DNA of 30,724 bases from a virus, in IMG/VR virus record IMGVR_UViG_3300036045_000255, positions 1-30,724 of that record. One strand, 5' to 3'. Shown here one piece after another: positions 16,379 through 24,148 of this stretch (positions within the stretch are counted from its first letter, which is position 1; every line of letters starts with the position of its first letter). The notes under the pieces are model-generated. The model made no database searches. It was not told the origin of the DNA and worked only from the letters and a program-made list of their open reading frames with translations. A program made the translations under genes and the position numbers.

Positions 16379-16594
16379 TCACAGACCCTTGGTCGCGACG
16401 GTGCCCCAGCGGCGACGCCGGGCAGACGTGCCGCTGGCCGCTGCGATCCGCGCCTCCAGATCGCGGATGGCCGCCGCCAGTTCGGCGTCCGAGCCATAGG
16501 TCACGGTCTTGCCATCGTAGCTCACGCTGCGCAGCCCGGCGAAGCGGGCCTCCGGCAGCGCGGTCAGCAGGGCCTGCATGCGGTCGAGATCCAT
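16379..16594 (-). CDS. Head-tail connector, gpW-like
   Basis: This 71-aa protein, MDLDRMQALLTALPEARFAG followed by LRSVSYDGKTVTYGSDAELA and AAIRDLEARIAA, matches the small gpW-type connector that binds the portal vertex after packaging. The short helix, beta-hairpin (SYDGKTVTYGS) and second helix fit the gpW fold. ATG 16594 overlaps the terminase stop as TGATG. The basic C-terminus (SARRRRWGTVATKGL) is typical. The order terminase, gpW, portal is as in lambda. Confidence 0.85.
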   Translation of the reverse strand: MDLDRMQALLTALPEARFAGLRSVSYDGKTVTYGSDAELAAAIRDLEARIAAASGTSARRRRWGTVATKGL

Positions 16595-18636
16595 CAGTCC
16601 CTCATGAAGTTCGGGGTGTAGGCCCGCCGTTTCCGGCGTGGCGTGGTCAGGGTTCCGGCCTTTGGTTGGGCCGGGTCTTGTGTGGCGATGTCGGTTGCGG
16701 TCGCCGTGGGCATGCGCGTTTCCACACCGGCCTGCGCCTCCAGCCGCCGCCAGGTCGCCTCGTCCCACCGGTCGGCGCCGAGGATCCACGCGGCGGCGCG
16801 GGCATAGACCCGGCAGTCCAGCGCCTCGTTCCGCTCGCGCATCTTCTGCCACTCCTGGTGGGCATAGCCGCGCTTGTTGCGGATGGTGACCAGCTGTTCG
16901 GCGACCAGCTGCTTCAGCCATTCGGTGTCGACCCAGGCTGGCAGGTGGATGCTGCCGGGGGCGTCGAGCATTCCGGTGGCTCGATCTTCATCACTCGGCC
17001 GTTCAATGCGCAGGAACCTGTAGGTCTCCGCCTTGAACGTCGCCGTGGCAACCGACCAGAGCCGCGCACCCCGGCGCAGGCGTTTGCCGCCGATGGTGGC
17101 GTCGACATAGGTCGGGCCTGAGACCGGCGCGGACCGGTTGAACCCTTCGAGGCCCTTCAAGGGCGCGACCTGTTCGAACCCGACCTTGCGCGACCAGGCA
17201 TAGACCGCAGCAGCCTCGTAACCGGTATCGACGCCAAGCCGCGCCACCGTCATGAAGGCGCCGTTGGCATGTTGCCACGATTGGCTGAGCAGGGCGGTCA
17301 GCTTGTCCCAGGCGGCCGGATCGTCAGGCCCGCCCGGGATGACGATGTGATCGACGAGCCAGCTTTCCATGCCTCGGCCCCAGGCCCAGATGTCGACCTC
17401 GATGCGGTCCCTCTGGACGTCGGCCCCGGCGGTGAGGAACAGCCCCGCCATCGGCACCGTGCCTGGCTTCCAGGCTTCGCGCCGATCCGCCAGCCGCTGC
17501 CATTCCGGAGCGTCGCCGCTTTCGACCCACGTCTCGCCCAGCAGCGTGTTGCGTGCCGCGCGCAGCGTCTCGTCCGACCCTTGGGCCGCAAGCCATTCCC
17601 GCGCGACGTCGGACCAGCTTTTCCAGCCCAAAGGCGAGTAGAGGGCCGAGAGGTGGAACCCGATGGCTTTGGGATCAGCGGATACGGCCGTCGCCCGCCA
17701 TTCGCCGCGGGCCAGCATCTCCGTCTTGTGGTGCTCGGCGATGGGGTGCTCGCAGCCCTCGCAGTGATAGGCCGCCGTTTCCGGCTTCCCGTTCGCCCAG
17801 CGCAGTCGGTCGAACTGCAGCCATTGCATGGCGCCGCAGTGGGGACAGGGCACGAAGTAGCGCCGCTGGTCGCTCGCCTCGAACTCGCGCTCGATGCGCG
17901 ACAGCCCCCGGATCGTGGGCGTCGAGACCATGAACACCTTGCGCCGGTGCGAGAAGGTGGTGGTCCGGGCTTCGGCCAGCGTGACCGGATCGCCCTCCTC
18001 GTCGGCCGAGGCGGGATAGGCGTCGACCTCGTCGAGAAACACATAGCGCGCGGGCATCGACCGCAGGCCGGTCGCGCTGTTCGCGCCGGTCAGCACCAGG
18101 ATGCCGCCGGGGAATTCCTTCGACAGCATCGAATTCCCGGCATCCCGCGACCGGGCCGGGTTCACCCGCTCGCGCAGCGCTGGGCTATCCGCGATCAGCG
18201 GATCAAGACGGCCGCGCGAGGTGCGCTTGGCCAGTTCCAGGCTCGGCAGCACCGCGAGCATCGGACCCGGCGCGTGGTGGATGACAAAGCCGATCCAGTT
18301 GTTCCCGGCCTCTGTCGCCCCCACCTGCGCAGCTTTCATGAAGGTGATGCGCTGGGCGGGATGGCTGGGCGACAGCGCATCCATGATCTCGCGCAGATAG
18401 GGCGCGCGGGCGGTGCGATACCGCCCCGGTTCGGCCGCGCCCCGCGATGACAGCCATCGATGCTGATCCGCCCATTCCGACACCGTCAGGTTCGGGTCTG
18501 GGCGCAGGCCCTGACGCCAGACCCGGAGCAGGTCCTCGGCCCCATCGAAGCCGAGGTCGAGGTCGGCCGTCAGATCGTTGTCGTCATCCGAGGGAAACCC
18601 GGAGGTCGGCGAGGGCGTCGAGCTGTTCGCGGACAT
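16594..18636 (-). CDS. Terminase large subunit, GpA type
   Basis: This 680-aa protein is the packaging motor and DNA cutter of lambda-type phages. The N-terminal ATPase contains a variant Walker A at about residues 100-110 (KAAQVGATEAGNNW) and Walker B at about 200 (ARYVFLDEVDAYPASADEEG). A zinc-ribbon-like pair CPHCG and CEGCEHP lies at about 267-295. The C-terminal nuclease has the acidic strand AGADVQRDRIEVDIWAWGRG and VDTGYEAAAVYAW. The C-terminus is basic. ATG 18636 is the only sensible start and overlaps the small subunit by 53 bp. GpA-type enzymes usually cut at cos sites, so cohesive-end packaging is likely (inference); I could not identify a cos site. Confidence 0.94.
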   Translation of the reverse strand: MSANSSTPSPTSGFPSDDDNDLTADLDLGFDGAEDLLRVWRQGLRPDPNLTVSEWADQHRWLSSRGAAEPGRYRTARAPYLREIMDALSPSHPAQRITFMKAAQVGATEAGNNWIGFVIHHAPGPMLAVLPSLELAKRTSRGRLDPLIADSPALRERVNPARSRDAGNSMLSKEFPGGILVLTGANSATGLRSMPARYVFLDEVDAYPASADEEGDPVTLAEARTTTFSHRRKVFMVSTPTIRGLSRIEREFEASDQRRYFVPCPHCGAMQWLQFDRLRWANGKPETAAYHCEGCEHPIAEHHKTEMLARGEWRATAVSADPKAIGFHLSALYSPLGWKSWSDVAREWLAAQGSDETLRAARNTLLGETWVESGDAPEWQRLADRREAWKPGTVPMAGLFLTAGADVQRDRIEVDIWAWGRGMESWLVDHIVIPGGPDDPAAWDKLTALLSQSWQHANGAFMTVARLGVDTGYEAAAVYAWSRKVGFEQVAPLKGLEGFNRSAPVSGPTYVDATIGGKRLRRGARLWSVATATFKAETYRFLRIERPSDEDRATGMLDAPGSIHLPAWVDTEWLKQLVAEQLVTIRNKRGYAHQEWQKMRERNEALDCRVYARAAAWILGADRWDEATWRRLEAQAGVETRMPTATATDIATQDPAQPKAGTLTTPRRKRRAYTPNFMRD

Positions 18637-19120
18637 GGGCTTCCAGCACCCTCTGCATGATCGCGGTCTCGATCGTCACCGATGCCCCGGATTGCCGTTC
18701 CACCTCCGCCATGATCTGCGCCGCCATAAGGGCTGCCACCCGTCCGGGCCAGGTGACCCAGACATCCCGTTCCTGCCGCGCCAGGCGAAACACCAGCGTT
18801 TCCGCCCGCGCGCGGTCGACCAGCGTGCCCTTCTTCTTCTGGACCGCGATCTGCTTGTCCTGCGCGGCATAGACCGTCAGAAGCGTGCGCGCCTTGATGT
18901 AGGACGAGGTCTCGCCCGCACCGCTGGCCAACCCATCCCCACCCAAGCTGCGCCGCTGCTGGTCGGGGTCCGTCATCTCCGCCCGCCGCACGTCCGAGGC
19001 CGCGGCATTGATCGACCCGTCGTCGTAGACCACCAGCCGCCCGTTTTTGCGCGCCTTCTGCACCCCGCCGCGGGACAGGCCGGAATGGGCCGCATACTCG
19101 CGTTCGCTCATGCCTTTCAT
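18584..19120 (-). CDS. Terminase small subunit (Nu1-like, DNA-binding)
   Basis: This protein of about 178 aa starts with a winged-helix/HTH segment, MKGMSEREYAAHSGLSRGGV then QKARKNGRLVVYDDGSINAA, typical of Nu1-like small terminase subunits, and continues as a long charged helix (YIKARTLLTVYAAQDKQIAV, VDRARAETLVFRLARQERDV) for assembly with the large subunit. It would recognise the phage packaging site. I chose ATG 19120 because the HTH begins there. ATG 19111 and GTG 19183 are alternatives, and the latter adds a 21-residue leader without a visible ribosome site. It is the first gene of the head operon; an AT-rich divergent region precedes it. Confidence 0.82.
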   Translation of the reverse strand: MKGMSEREYAAHSGLSRGGVQKARKNGRLVVYDDGSINAAASDVRRAEMTDPDQQRRSLGGDGLASGAGETSSYIKARTLLTVYAAQDKQIAVQKKKGTLVDRARAETLVFRLARQERDVWVTWPGRVAALMAAQIMAEVERQSGASVTIETAIMQRVLEAHVREQLDALADLRVSLG

Positions 19121-19236
19121 GGTGCGGATAATCCGATCAAGCTGATGATATCTCTTGGTATTCAATTGATTAGAGGGCGACACAGAGCGAGTCTGATCGC
19201 AAGGAAACGATGCAACTCAGCGAAGGACGCCCCGCC

Positions 19237-19464
19237 ATGACCACCCGCCGCGCCACCTCGAACGACAAGGCCCTCGACGCATTCGTCGCCGCCAAGGCAG
19301 AGATCGACACGATGCTGGAGCGCCTGAAGGCCCTCAGCGACGACCATTTCGAATTCGATCCGGACGCCATCAACTGGGGCGCCGTCGGATCGCTCAACAG
19401 CGTTGCCGCCGATCTGCGCAAGATCACCGACTTCCTCTTTGGCGAGGGTGAACACGCCTCCTGA
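19237..19464 (+). CDS. Small prophage protein, unknown function (75 aa)
   Basis: The protein reads MTTRRATSNDKALDAFVAAK, then AEIDTMLERLKALSDDHFEF, DPDAINWGAVGSLNSVAADL and ends in a helix before FLFGEGEHAS. It is acidic and mostly helical, with no signal or membrane segment. Small proteins of this pattern are familiar near terminase genes of Rhodobacteraceae prophages, but I know no function. Two starts are possible: ATG 19237, with GAAGGA upstream, or ATG 19210 (nine more codons), with AAGGA 4 nt before it. It is divergent from the terminase operon. Confidence 0.7.
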   Translation: MTTRRATSNDKALDAFVAAKAEIDTMLERLKALSDDHFEFDPDAINWGAVGSLNSVAADLRKITDFLFGEGEHAS

Positions 19465-19487
19465 CGGGCCCACACGGCGCGACGGCC

Positions 19488-19540
19488 GCCCCGTCCGATG
19501 ACGGGGCTTGCCTCCGTAGAAGGCGCGCACAACGCGCGCC
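19488..19540. other. Two GC-rich hairpins between the two small plus-strand genes
   Basis: GCCCCGTC-CGAT-GACGGGGC (19488-19507) is a perfect 8-bp stem with a 4-nt loop, and GGCGCGC-ACAAC-GCGCGCC (19522-19540) is a perfect 7-bp stem. They lie in the 95-bp gap before the DUF3489 gene. Neither is followed by a T-run on the plus strand, so a classical terminator is not supported. They may attenuate transcription or shape the leader of the next gene; the second ends 19 nt before its ATG. Confidence 0.4.
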
Positions 19541-19559
19541 ACCGCACCCGGAGGCCCCG

Positions 19560-20117
19560 ATGACCACCCCGTCCGACACCCAATCCCTGATCCTGTCTCG
19601 CGCTGCCACCCGGCCCGGCAACCTCGCCCTGCCGCTGCCCGAGGGGCTGGTCGGCGCCGCCGCCAAGATGGTGGTCGGCAAGATGATCGCCCGCGGCTGG
19701 CTGGAGGAGGTCGAGGCAAACCTGCGTCAAGGCGAACCGATGTGGCGCGAGACCGGCGATGGCCACGGCACCACGCTGATCGCCACCGCGGCCGGGCTGG
19801 AGGCCATCGGCATCGAGCCGGTGGTGGCCAGCGCTGTCGCCAGCGCGCGGAAGGCGAAGTCGAGGCCGCAGGCGGAAAAGACGCACGACGACACCGCGAA
19901 ACCTGTCGCCATCCGCGCTGGCACCAAGCAGGCCCAGATCATCGCCATGCTCCAGCGGCCCGAGGGCGCGACGGTCGCCGAGATGGTCGAGGCCTCCGGA
20001 TGGCTGGCCCATACCGTCCGCGGCTGCATCTCGGGGGCGCTGAAGAAGAAGCTGGGTCTGCCCATCACCGCCGAGAAGGTTGACGGCAGGGGGACGGTGT
20101 ATCGGGTCGCGGTATGA
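19560..20117 (+). CDS. DUF3489 domain protein (185 aa), putative DNA-binding
   Basis: The C-terminal half contains AIRAGTKQAQIIAMLQRPEG, ATVAEMVEASGWLAHTVRGC and ISGALKKKLGLPITAEKV, the DUF3489 pattern, which looks like a winged-helix DNA-binding fold. The N-terminal half (LILSRAATRPGNLALPLPEG and a WLEEVEAN region) resembles a second helix-turn-helix-like part. Such genes are common beside prophage packaging genes in alphaproteobacteria, and a regulatory role is inferred, not known. ATG 19560 has GGAGG 5 nt upstream. It ends 35 bp from the convergent repeat-protein gene. Confidence 0.8.
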   Translation: MTTPSDTQSLILSRAATRPGNLALPLPEGLVGAAAKMVVGKMIARGWLEEVEANLRQGEPMWRETGDGHGTTLIATAAGLEAIGIEPVVASAVASARKAKSRPQAEKTHDDTAKPVAIRAGTKQAQIIAMLQRPEGATVAEMVEASGWLAHTVRGCISGALKKKLGLPITAEKVDGRGTVYRVAV

Positions 20118-20152
20118 CAGCCTTGAGTAGCGAATCCTACATCTTTAAGTTG

Positions 20153-21010
20153 CTACGCGTCTTCGGTTCCGGCACCCAGCGCTTTGAGCAGCTGCTGGTG
20201 GCGATCATAAGCATCACGTGAACTGTGCGTGTAGGTGGTTATCGAAAAGCCGCTGCCCGTATTTTCAGAGACTTTCTCTTGGACTCGACCGTCTGCCAAG
20301 AAATCAACCTTGCGGCCACCATGGCTTTCGATTTCATGCTTTTCCGCGAAAGCATCCAAGAGGTCCCAAATTGGGTTGCGTGTCTGTGGCTTTGATCGTT
20401 TCTGGCGGCCCTTTGATGGTTGAATTGGCAATACGCCAGAATCATCCCACCCGTCAGAGTTCGTCGAGCTGCTTTCCGAATTGTCACCGACGGAAGCATC
20501 AGAACGATGCCTGTCCGACACGCCGTTATCCCCGCCGTTCTCCTTGTAGGCCCGGACCCTGTTAGCTTCTTGGTTGATTCGTTGCCTGTAGGCATAGTCG
20601 TCTTCAAACCAGCCTTGGCGCGCACTCTGGCCGTTATTTGCCAGGTACTGCTCGTTCGCTTCCTGCCGCATCCTAGTGTTGAAGGAGTCGTCCCCTTCGA
20701 ACCAGCCTTGCCTCGGTGTTTCGCCCGAAATTCGCGAAACTGAACTCACATTCGCTTCGTGCTCTATCCGCGAACGATAGTCGTCGTTTGACTCGAACCA
20801 GCCCTGACTAGGTGCAGATCCAGTATTGCTCTCAATTGTGCGCTCATTCGCTTCATCGGCAATACGGCTTGCGTAGGCGTCGTCGCTCTCGAACCAGCCT
20901 TGCTTAGGCGCAGAGCCAGTGGAGTCCGCAATTATGCGTTCGTTGCTCTCTCTTTCGATTCGATCTCGATAATCAGAGTCCGACTCGAACCAGCCTTGAC
21001 CAGATCCCAT
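20153..21010 (-). CDS. Repeat protein with five QGWFE units, unknown function (285 aa)
   Basis: Translation from ATG 21010 (GGAG 7 nt upstream) starts MGSGQGWFESDSDYRDRIER. Five tandem units of about 32 residues begin at residues 5, 37, 69, 101 and 132, each with QGWFE, an acidic/aromatic D-x-D/A-Y step, an R-I/M motif, EAN (ESN in unit 1) and a TGSAP-like spacer. A Ser/Asp-rich linker follows (about 160-200), then a compact C-terminal domain of about 75 residues with NPIWDLLDAFAEKHEIESHG and SITTYTHSSRDAYDRHQQLL. There is no signal peptide or membrane segment. GC is visibly lower than in the phage genes. I have seen QGWFES-type repeats in uncharacterised bacterial proteins but know no function. 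It may be horizontally acquired cargo of the prophage. Confidence 0.75.
   Translation of the reverse strand: MGSGQGWFESDSDYRDRIERESNERIIADSTGSAPKQGWFESDDAYASRIADEANERTIESNTGSAPSQGWFESNDDYRSRIEHEANVSSVSRISGETPRQGWFEGDDSFNTRMRQEANEQYLANNGQSARQGWFEDDYAYRQRINQEANRVRAYKENGGDNGVSDRHRSDASVGDNSESSSTNSDGWDDSGVLPIQPSKGRQKRSKPQTRNPIWDLLDAFAEKHEIESHGGRKVDFLADGRVQEKVSENTGSGFSITTYTHSSRDAYDRHQQLLKALGAGTEDA
20531..20998 (-). repeat. Five tandem ~96-bp coding repeats (QGWFE units)
   Basis: Three units are exactly 32 codons, the fourth 31, and the fifth degenerates after EAN-RVRAY. At DNA level the plus strand repeatedly shows a conserved TCGAACCAGCC block at the QGWFES start of units 1-4 (unit 5 has a variant). 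Units 1 and 2 are most alike and 4 and 5 most diverged, consistent with stepwise duplication. Confidence 0.85.
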
Positions 21011-21038
21011 GTTGCCGCTCCATGGCCGCTCTAGGGAA

Positions 21039-21067
21039 AGTATAGCCGAAGATTGACCCCTCGTCAC
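21039..21067 (-). promoter_or_regulatory. Possible sigma70-type promoter for the repeat-protein gene
   Basis: On the minus strand GTGACG (21067-21062), a 17-nt spacer and TATACT (21044-21039) are followed by a roughly 22-nt leader with GGAG and ATG 21010. The -10 is good and the -35 partial. The 135-bp gap (21011-21145) otherwise shows no gene; an open frame extending into it is unlikely coding. Confidence 0.4.
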
Positions 21068-21145
21068 CATCGGTGGCCAAGCGTCTCCCCTCCTTCCAAG
21101 AACGCACATGAGCGCACGAGCGACGTAAGCACGCTCCTTTTGCAC

Positions 21146-22477
21146 TCACTGTTTGTGGCTGCGTACCGCGCACCTCCCCGTCGCCATCTCCCAGCGTCGC
21201 ACGGCCACATCGCAATAGACCGGGTCCAGTTCCACCGCGCAGCAGCGCCGCCCGGTGCGTTCCGCGGCGATCAATTGGGTTCCGGAGCCGCAGAAGGGCT
21301 CGTACACCAGGTCGCCGGGGTTGGTGAAGGCCGCCAGCACAGCCTCCACCAGCGCCACGGGGAATACGGCCGGGTGTGACCCGGCGGCACCCAAGCCCCC
21401 TTTATGGCGCATGATGCGGAAGACGCTGTCGGGGATGCGATGGCTCTGGATCGCATTGCCGTAGCCGGTCTTGCGGTGAACCGTGCCGTCAGCCCCGCGC
21501 AGGCCGCCGCCGCCGAGGGTTTCGCCCGCGTGCTTGCTCTCGACCGTCTTGTTGGGTTTGCGGGGCTGGCGGTTGAAATGGAAGACGAACTCGTGGGACG
21601 GCGCCAGCCGCCCATTCCAGTCGCCCGGCAGGCCGGGCCCCTGGTCCCATACATACCAGCCGAAGCGCCGCCAACCCTGCGCGCGCATCCAGTCGACCCA
21701 GCCCTCCCAATACGGGATCCATTCGCCGTCGCGATGGACGAGGCCGAGGTTCACCAGCAGCTGGGCATCGGCGGTGACCGGGGCCGCGGCGAAGACGCCC
21801 TGCATCAGCGCATCCCAATCGCCGACCTTTTCCTTCGCCGCGCCATAGTCGCGCTGCTGGGCGTAGGGCGGGGAGGTGAACATCAGCGAGGCCTGCGCTC
21901 CGTCCATCAGCCGCGCCACCACGGCCGGGTCGGTCGCATCGCCGCAGATCAGCCGGTGGTCGCCCAGCGCCCAGATGTCTCCGGGGCGGGTAATAGGTTC
22001 GGCCGGGGCCTCGGGGATGGTGTCGGCGGTGTCGTCGTCGATGGGCGCGCGGTCGTTGGCATTGTGCAGCAGCGCGTCCAGTTCATCTTCGGGGATCCCG
22101 ATCAGCCCGAGGTCGAAATCCTCGGCCATCAGCCCGCGCAATTCCTCGAGCAGAAGCGCCTCGTCCCACCCGCCCAGTTCGGTCAGCTTGTTGTCGGCGA
22201 TCCGGTAGGCCCGGCGCTGCGCCTCTGTCAGATGGCCCAGCACGATCACCGGGGCCTCTGCCAGCCCGAGCTGGGCTGCGGCCAGGATGCGGCCATGGCC
22301 CGCGATCAACTCGCCGTCGGCGGCGACGAGGCAGGGGACGGTCCATCCGAACTCGGCCATGCTCGCGGCGATCTTCGTGACCTGGTCGGTATCATGGGTC
22401 TTGGCGTTGCGGGCGTAGGGCCGCAGACGGGCCAGAGGCCAGTGTTCGATCCGGCCGGGCAGGAGGGGCGCATTCAT
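21146..22477 (-). CDS. ParB-domain DNA methyltransferase (N4/N6 type), copy 1
   Basis: This 443-aa protein has a ParB/Srx-like N-terminal domain (LRPYARNAKTHDTDQV, GELIAGHGRILAAAQLGL at about 50-75) and a beta-class methyltransferase domain: TSPPYAQQRDYG at about residue 200 for target-base catalysis and YEPFCGSGTQLIAAERTGRR at about 392 for SAM binding. The SPPY motif suggests N4-cytosine or N6-adenine methylation. ATG 22477 overlaps the stop of copy 2 as ATGA. No restriction partner is adjacent, so it may protect phage DNA from host restriction or mark it for regulation (inference). It is intact. Confidence 0.88.
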   Translation of the reverse strand: MNAPLLPGRIEHWPLARLRPYARNAKTHDTDQVTKIAASMAEFGWTVPCLVAADGELIAGHGRILAAAQLGLAEAPVIVLGHLTEAQRRAYRIADNKLTELGGWDEALLLEELRGLMAEDFDLGLIGIPEDELDALLHNANDRAPIDDDTADTIPEAPAEPITRPGDIWALGDHRLICGDATDPAVVARLMDGAQASLMFTSPPYAQQRDYGAAKEKVGDWDALMQGVFAAAPVTADAQLLVNLGLVHRDGEWIPYWEGWVDWMRAQGWRRFGWYVWDQGPGLPGDWNGRLAPSHEFVFHFNRQPRKPNKTVESKHAGETLGGGGLRGADGTVHRKTGYGNAIQSHRIPDSVFRIMRHKGGLGAAGSHPAVFPVALVEAVLAAFTNPGDLVYEPFCGSGTQLIAAERTGRRCCAVELDPVYCDVAVRRWEMATGRCAVRSHKQ

Positions 22478-23736
22478 GCCGCGAGCCGCTTGGCCTTGAG
22501 GGCGGCGAAGGTCTCGCCGGTTTCCGCCAGCAGGGCCTCATGCCCTGTGAAGGATTGCCAGCGCTCGATGGCGACATCGACATAGGCCGGGTTCAACTCG
22601 ATCCCGAAGCAGACCCGGCCGGTGGTTTCGGCCGCGATCATTGTCGTGCCGGATCCCATGAAGGGCTCATAGACCGCCTGGCCGGGGGACGAGTTGTTCA
22701 GGATCGGGCGGCGCATGCATTCGACCGGCTTCTGGGTGCCATGCACGGTGTCGGCATCCTGATCCCGGTTGGCGATCTGCCACAGCGTGGTCTGCTTGCG
22801 GTCGCCCGCCCAATGGCCCTTGCCCTTGGCGCGCACCGCATACCAGCAGGGTTCGTGCTGCCAGTGGTAATCGCCGCGGCTCAGGACCAGCCGGTCCTTG
22901 GCCCAGATGATCTGTGACCGGATGACGAAGCCAGCGGCCAGCAGGCTGTCCGCCACGGTGGCGGCATGCAACGCGCCGTGCCAGACATAGGCGACGTCGC
23001 CAGGGAACAGCGCCCAGGCTTCGTGCCAATCGGCACGGTCGTCGTTCAGCACCTTGCCGGTGCGCTTGGTTTTTGCCGCGCCCGCCTGGTTGCGCCAGGA
23101 GGGATCGTACTCCACGCCATAGGGCGGGTCGGTGACCATCAGCAGGGGGCGAACATCGCCCAGCAGGCGCCCAAGGACATCGGCCGCAGTGCTGTCGCCA
23201 CAGATCAGCCGGTGCGCGCCCAGCTGCCAGAGGTCGCCGGGCACGGACACTGGCGTGACCGGAAGCTCCGGCACATCGTCCTCGCCCTCGACCGGACCAT
23301 CGTCGCCCAGCGCCTCGGGATCCCGCAGCAGCGCGTCGAGGTCATCATCGCTGATGCCAAGCAGCGTCAGGTCGAAATCCTCGGCCAGCAACCCTGCGAT
23401 CTCGTCGTGCAACAGGGCTTCGTCCCATTCGCCCAGTTCGGTCAGCTTGTTGTCCGCGATCCTGTAGGCCCGGCGCTCGGCCTCGTCGAGGTGGCTGAGC
23501 CGGATCACCGGCACCTCGGTCAGCCCGAGCATGGTCGCAGCCAGCACCCGGCCATGGCCCGCGATCAGCTCGCCGTCGTCGGCAACCATGCAGGGCACGG
23601 TCCAACCGAACTTGGCCATGCTGGCTGCGATCTTCGCCACCTGATCGTCGCCATGCATCTTGGCATTGCGGGCATAGGGGCGCAGCCGGGCAATCGGCCA
23701 AGATTCAACCTGGCTCGGCGCGAAGACGAGGTCCAT
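22474..23736 (-). CDS. ParB-domain DNA methyltransferase (probable N6-adenine), copy 2
   Basis: This 420-aa paralogue of the next gene shares the ParB-like N-terminus almost residue by residue (LRPYARNAKMHGDDQVAKIA, GELIAGHGRVLAATMLGL, YRIADNKLTELGEWDEALL) but has a different methyltransferase domain: VTDPPYGVEYDP at about 200, a WAKDRLVLSRGDYHWQHEPC segment, GTQKPVECMRRPI and YEPFMGSGTTMIAAETTGR at about 356. DPPY with a later FMGSGT indicates beta-class adenine or cytosine-N4 methylation. ATG 23736 is the start, with a terminator-like hairpin 38 bp upstream. It is first of a two-gene methylase pair typical of Rhodobacteraceae prophages beside terminase. Confidence 0.88.
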   Translation of the reverse strand: MDLVFAPSQVESWPIARLRPYARNAKMHGDDQVAKIAASMAKFGWTVPCMVADDGELIAGHGRVLAATMLGLTEVPVIRLSHLDEAERRAYRIADNKLTELGEWDEALLHDEIAGLLAEDFDLTLLGISDDDLDALLRDPEALGDDGPVEGEDDVPELPVTPVSVPGDLWQLGAHRLICGDSTAADVLGRLLGDVRPLLMVTDPPYGVEYDPSWRNQAGAAKTKRTGKVLNDDRADWHEAWALFPGDVAYVWHGALHAATVADSLLAAGFVIRSQIIWAKDRLVLSRGDYHWQHEPCWYAVRAKGKGHWAGDRKQTTLWQIANRDQDADTVHGTQKPVECMRRPILNNSSPGQAVYEPFMGSGTTMIAAETTGRVCFGIELNPAYVDVAIERWQSFTGHEALLAETGETFAALKAKRLAA

Positions 23737-23773
23737 GGGATGGGGCTCGGGATGTGGGGAGGGGAAATGAAAA

Positions 23774-23801
23774 GCGCCCGCGAGGGGGTTTCTCCGGGCG
23801 C
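23774..23801 (-). terminator. Rho-independent terminator-like hairpin upstream of the methylase pair
   Basis: Read on the minus strand, GCGCCCGGAG and CTCGCGGGCGC pair with one bulged G around the loop AAACCCC, followed by TTTTC. It lies 38 bp before ATG 23736 and about 350 bp after the helicase stop. It could end the defence operon transcript or act as an attenuator for the methylases. Confidence 0.6.
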
Positions 23802-23912
23802 AATTCTTCGATGATCAAGAGGTAGGTCAATGGGGGCAGGTCTGTCAACCCGAAAAGTGAAGCGGGTTCAACGGCTTCTGACGAATTGGCTTTCCGTGGC
23901 GGCTTCTGGCCA

Positions 23913-24049
23913 CCTGGCTTCCCCGAAGATGGCTCCCCTGGCTTCCCACCGGGAATCCACCCCGGCCAGATCGTGATTCCGCAAGCCGCTGATCTGACTC
24001 AAGATTTTCGGATCCGGGTCGCAAGGTGGCTTCCGCCTGGCTTCCCCGG
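23913..24049. repeat. Three copies of CCTGGCTTCCC plus related GGCTTCC motifs
   Basis: CCTGGCTTCCC occurs at 23913, 23937 and 24036 on the plus strand, each followed by C or ACC and GG/GA. Related GGCTTCC occurs at 24028 and GGCTTCTG-type variants near 23874 and 23901. Viewed on the minus strand this is an irregular series of GGGAAGCCAGG boxes. Function is unknown. Confidence 0.55.
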
Positions 24050-24148
24050 TGAAAGTGCCTCACGCTAGCGAACCGCCGCGCTGCGCCCCCCCGCATACGT
24101 TCGGGGCCGGGGAGGAACCAGAGGAGGGGGGCAGTCCCACCTCGTCGG

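Larger units (their letters stand above)
23737..24148. other. 412-bp non-coding junction between prophage and defence operon
   Basis: Apart from the hairpin at 23774-23801, a short AACCCG...CGGGTT inverted repeat (23847-23868) and repeated CCTGGCTTCCC motifs, I see no gene. Open frames on both strands here are short and low-complexity (GSQ or PGFP repeats). It may be the place where the early prophage region was lost or where the defence operon was inserted. No tRNA or att core is recognisable. Confidence 0.5.

Noticed and set aside
20118-20160. GTAGC...GCTAC hairpin as terminator between convergent genes
   Set aside because: Only a 5-bp stem with a loop of about 20 nt and no T-run.
20531-20998. 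CRISPR-like array
   Set aside because: The ~96-bp repeats are coding, diverged and contiguous without unique spacers.
23845-24096. Small coding frames in the junction region on both strands
   Set aside because: Their repeats (GSQ, PGFP) come from the DNA motif; no ribosome site or family pattern is visible.
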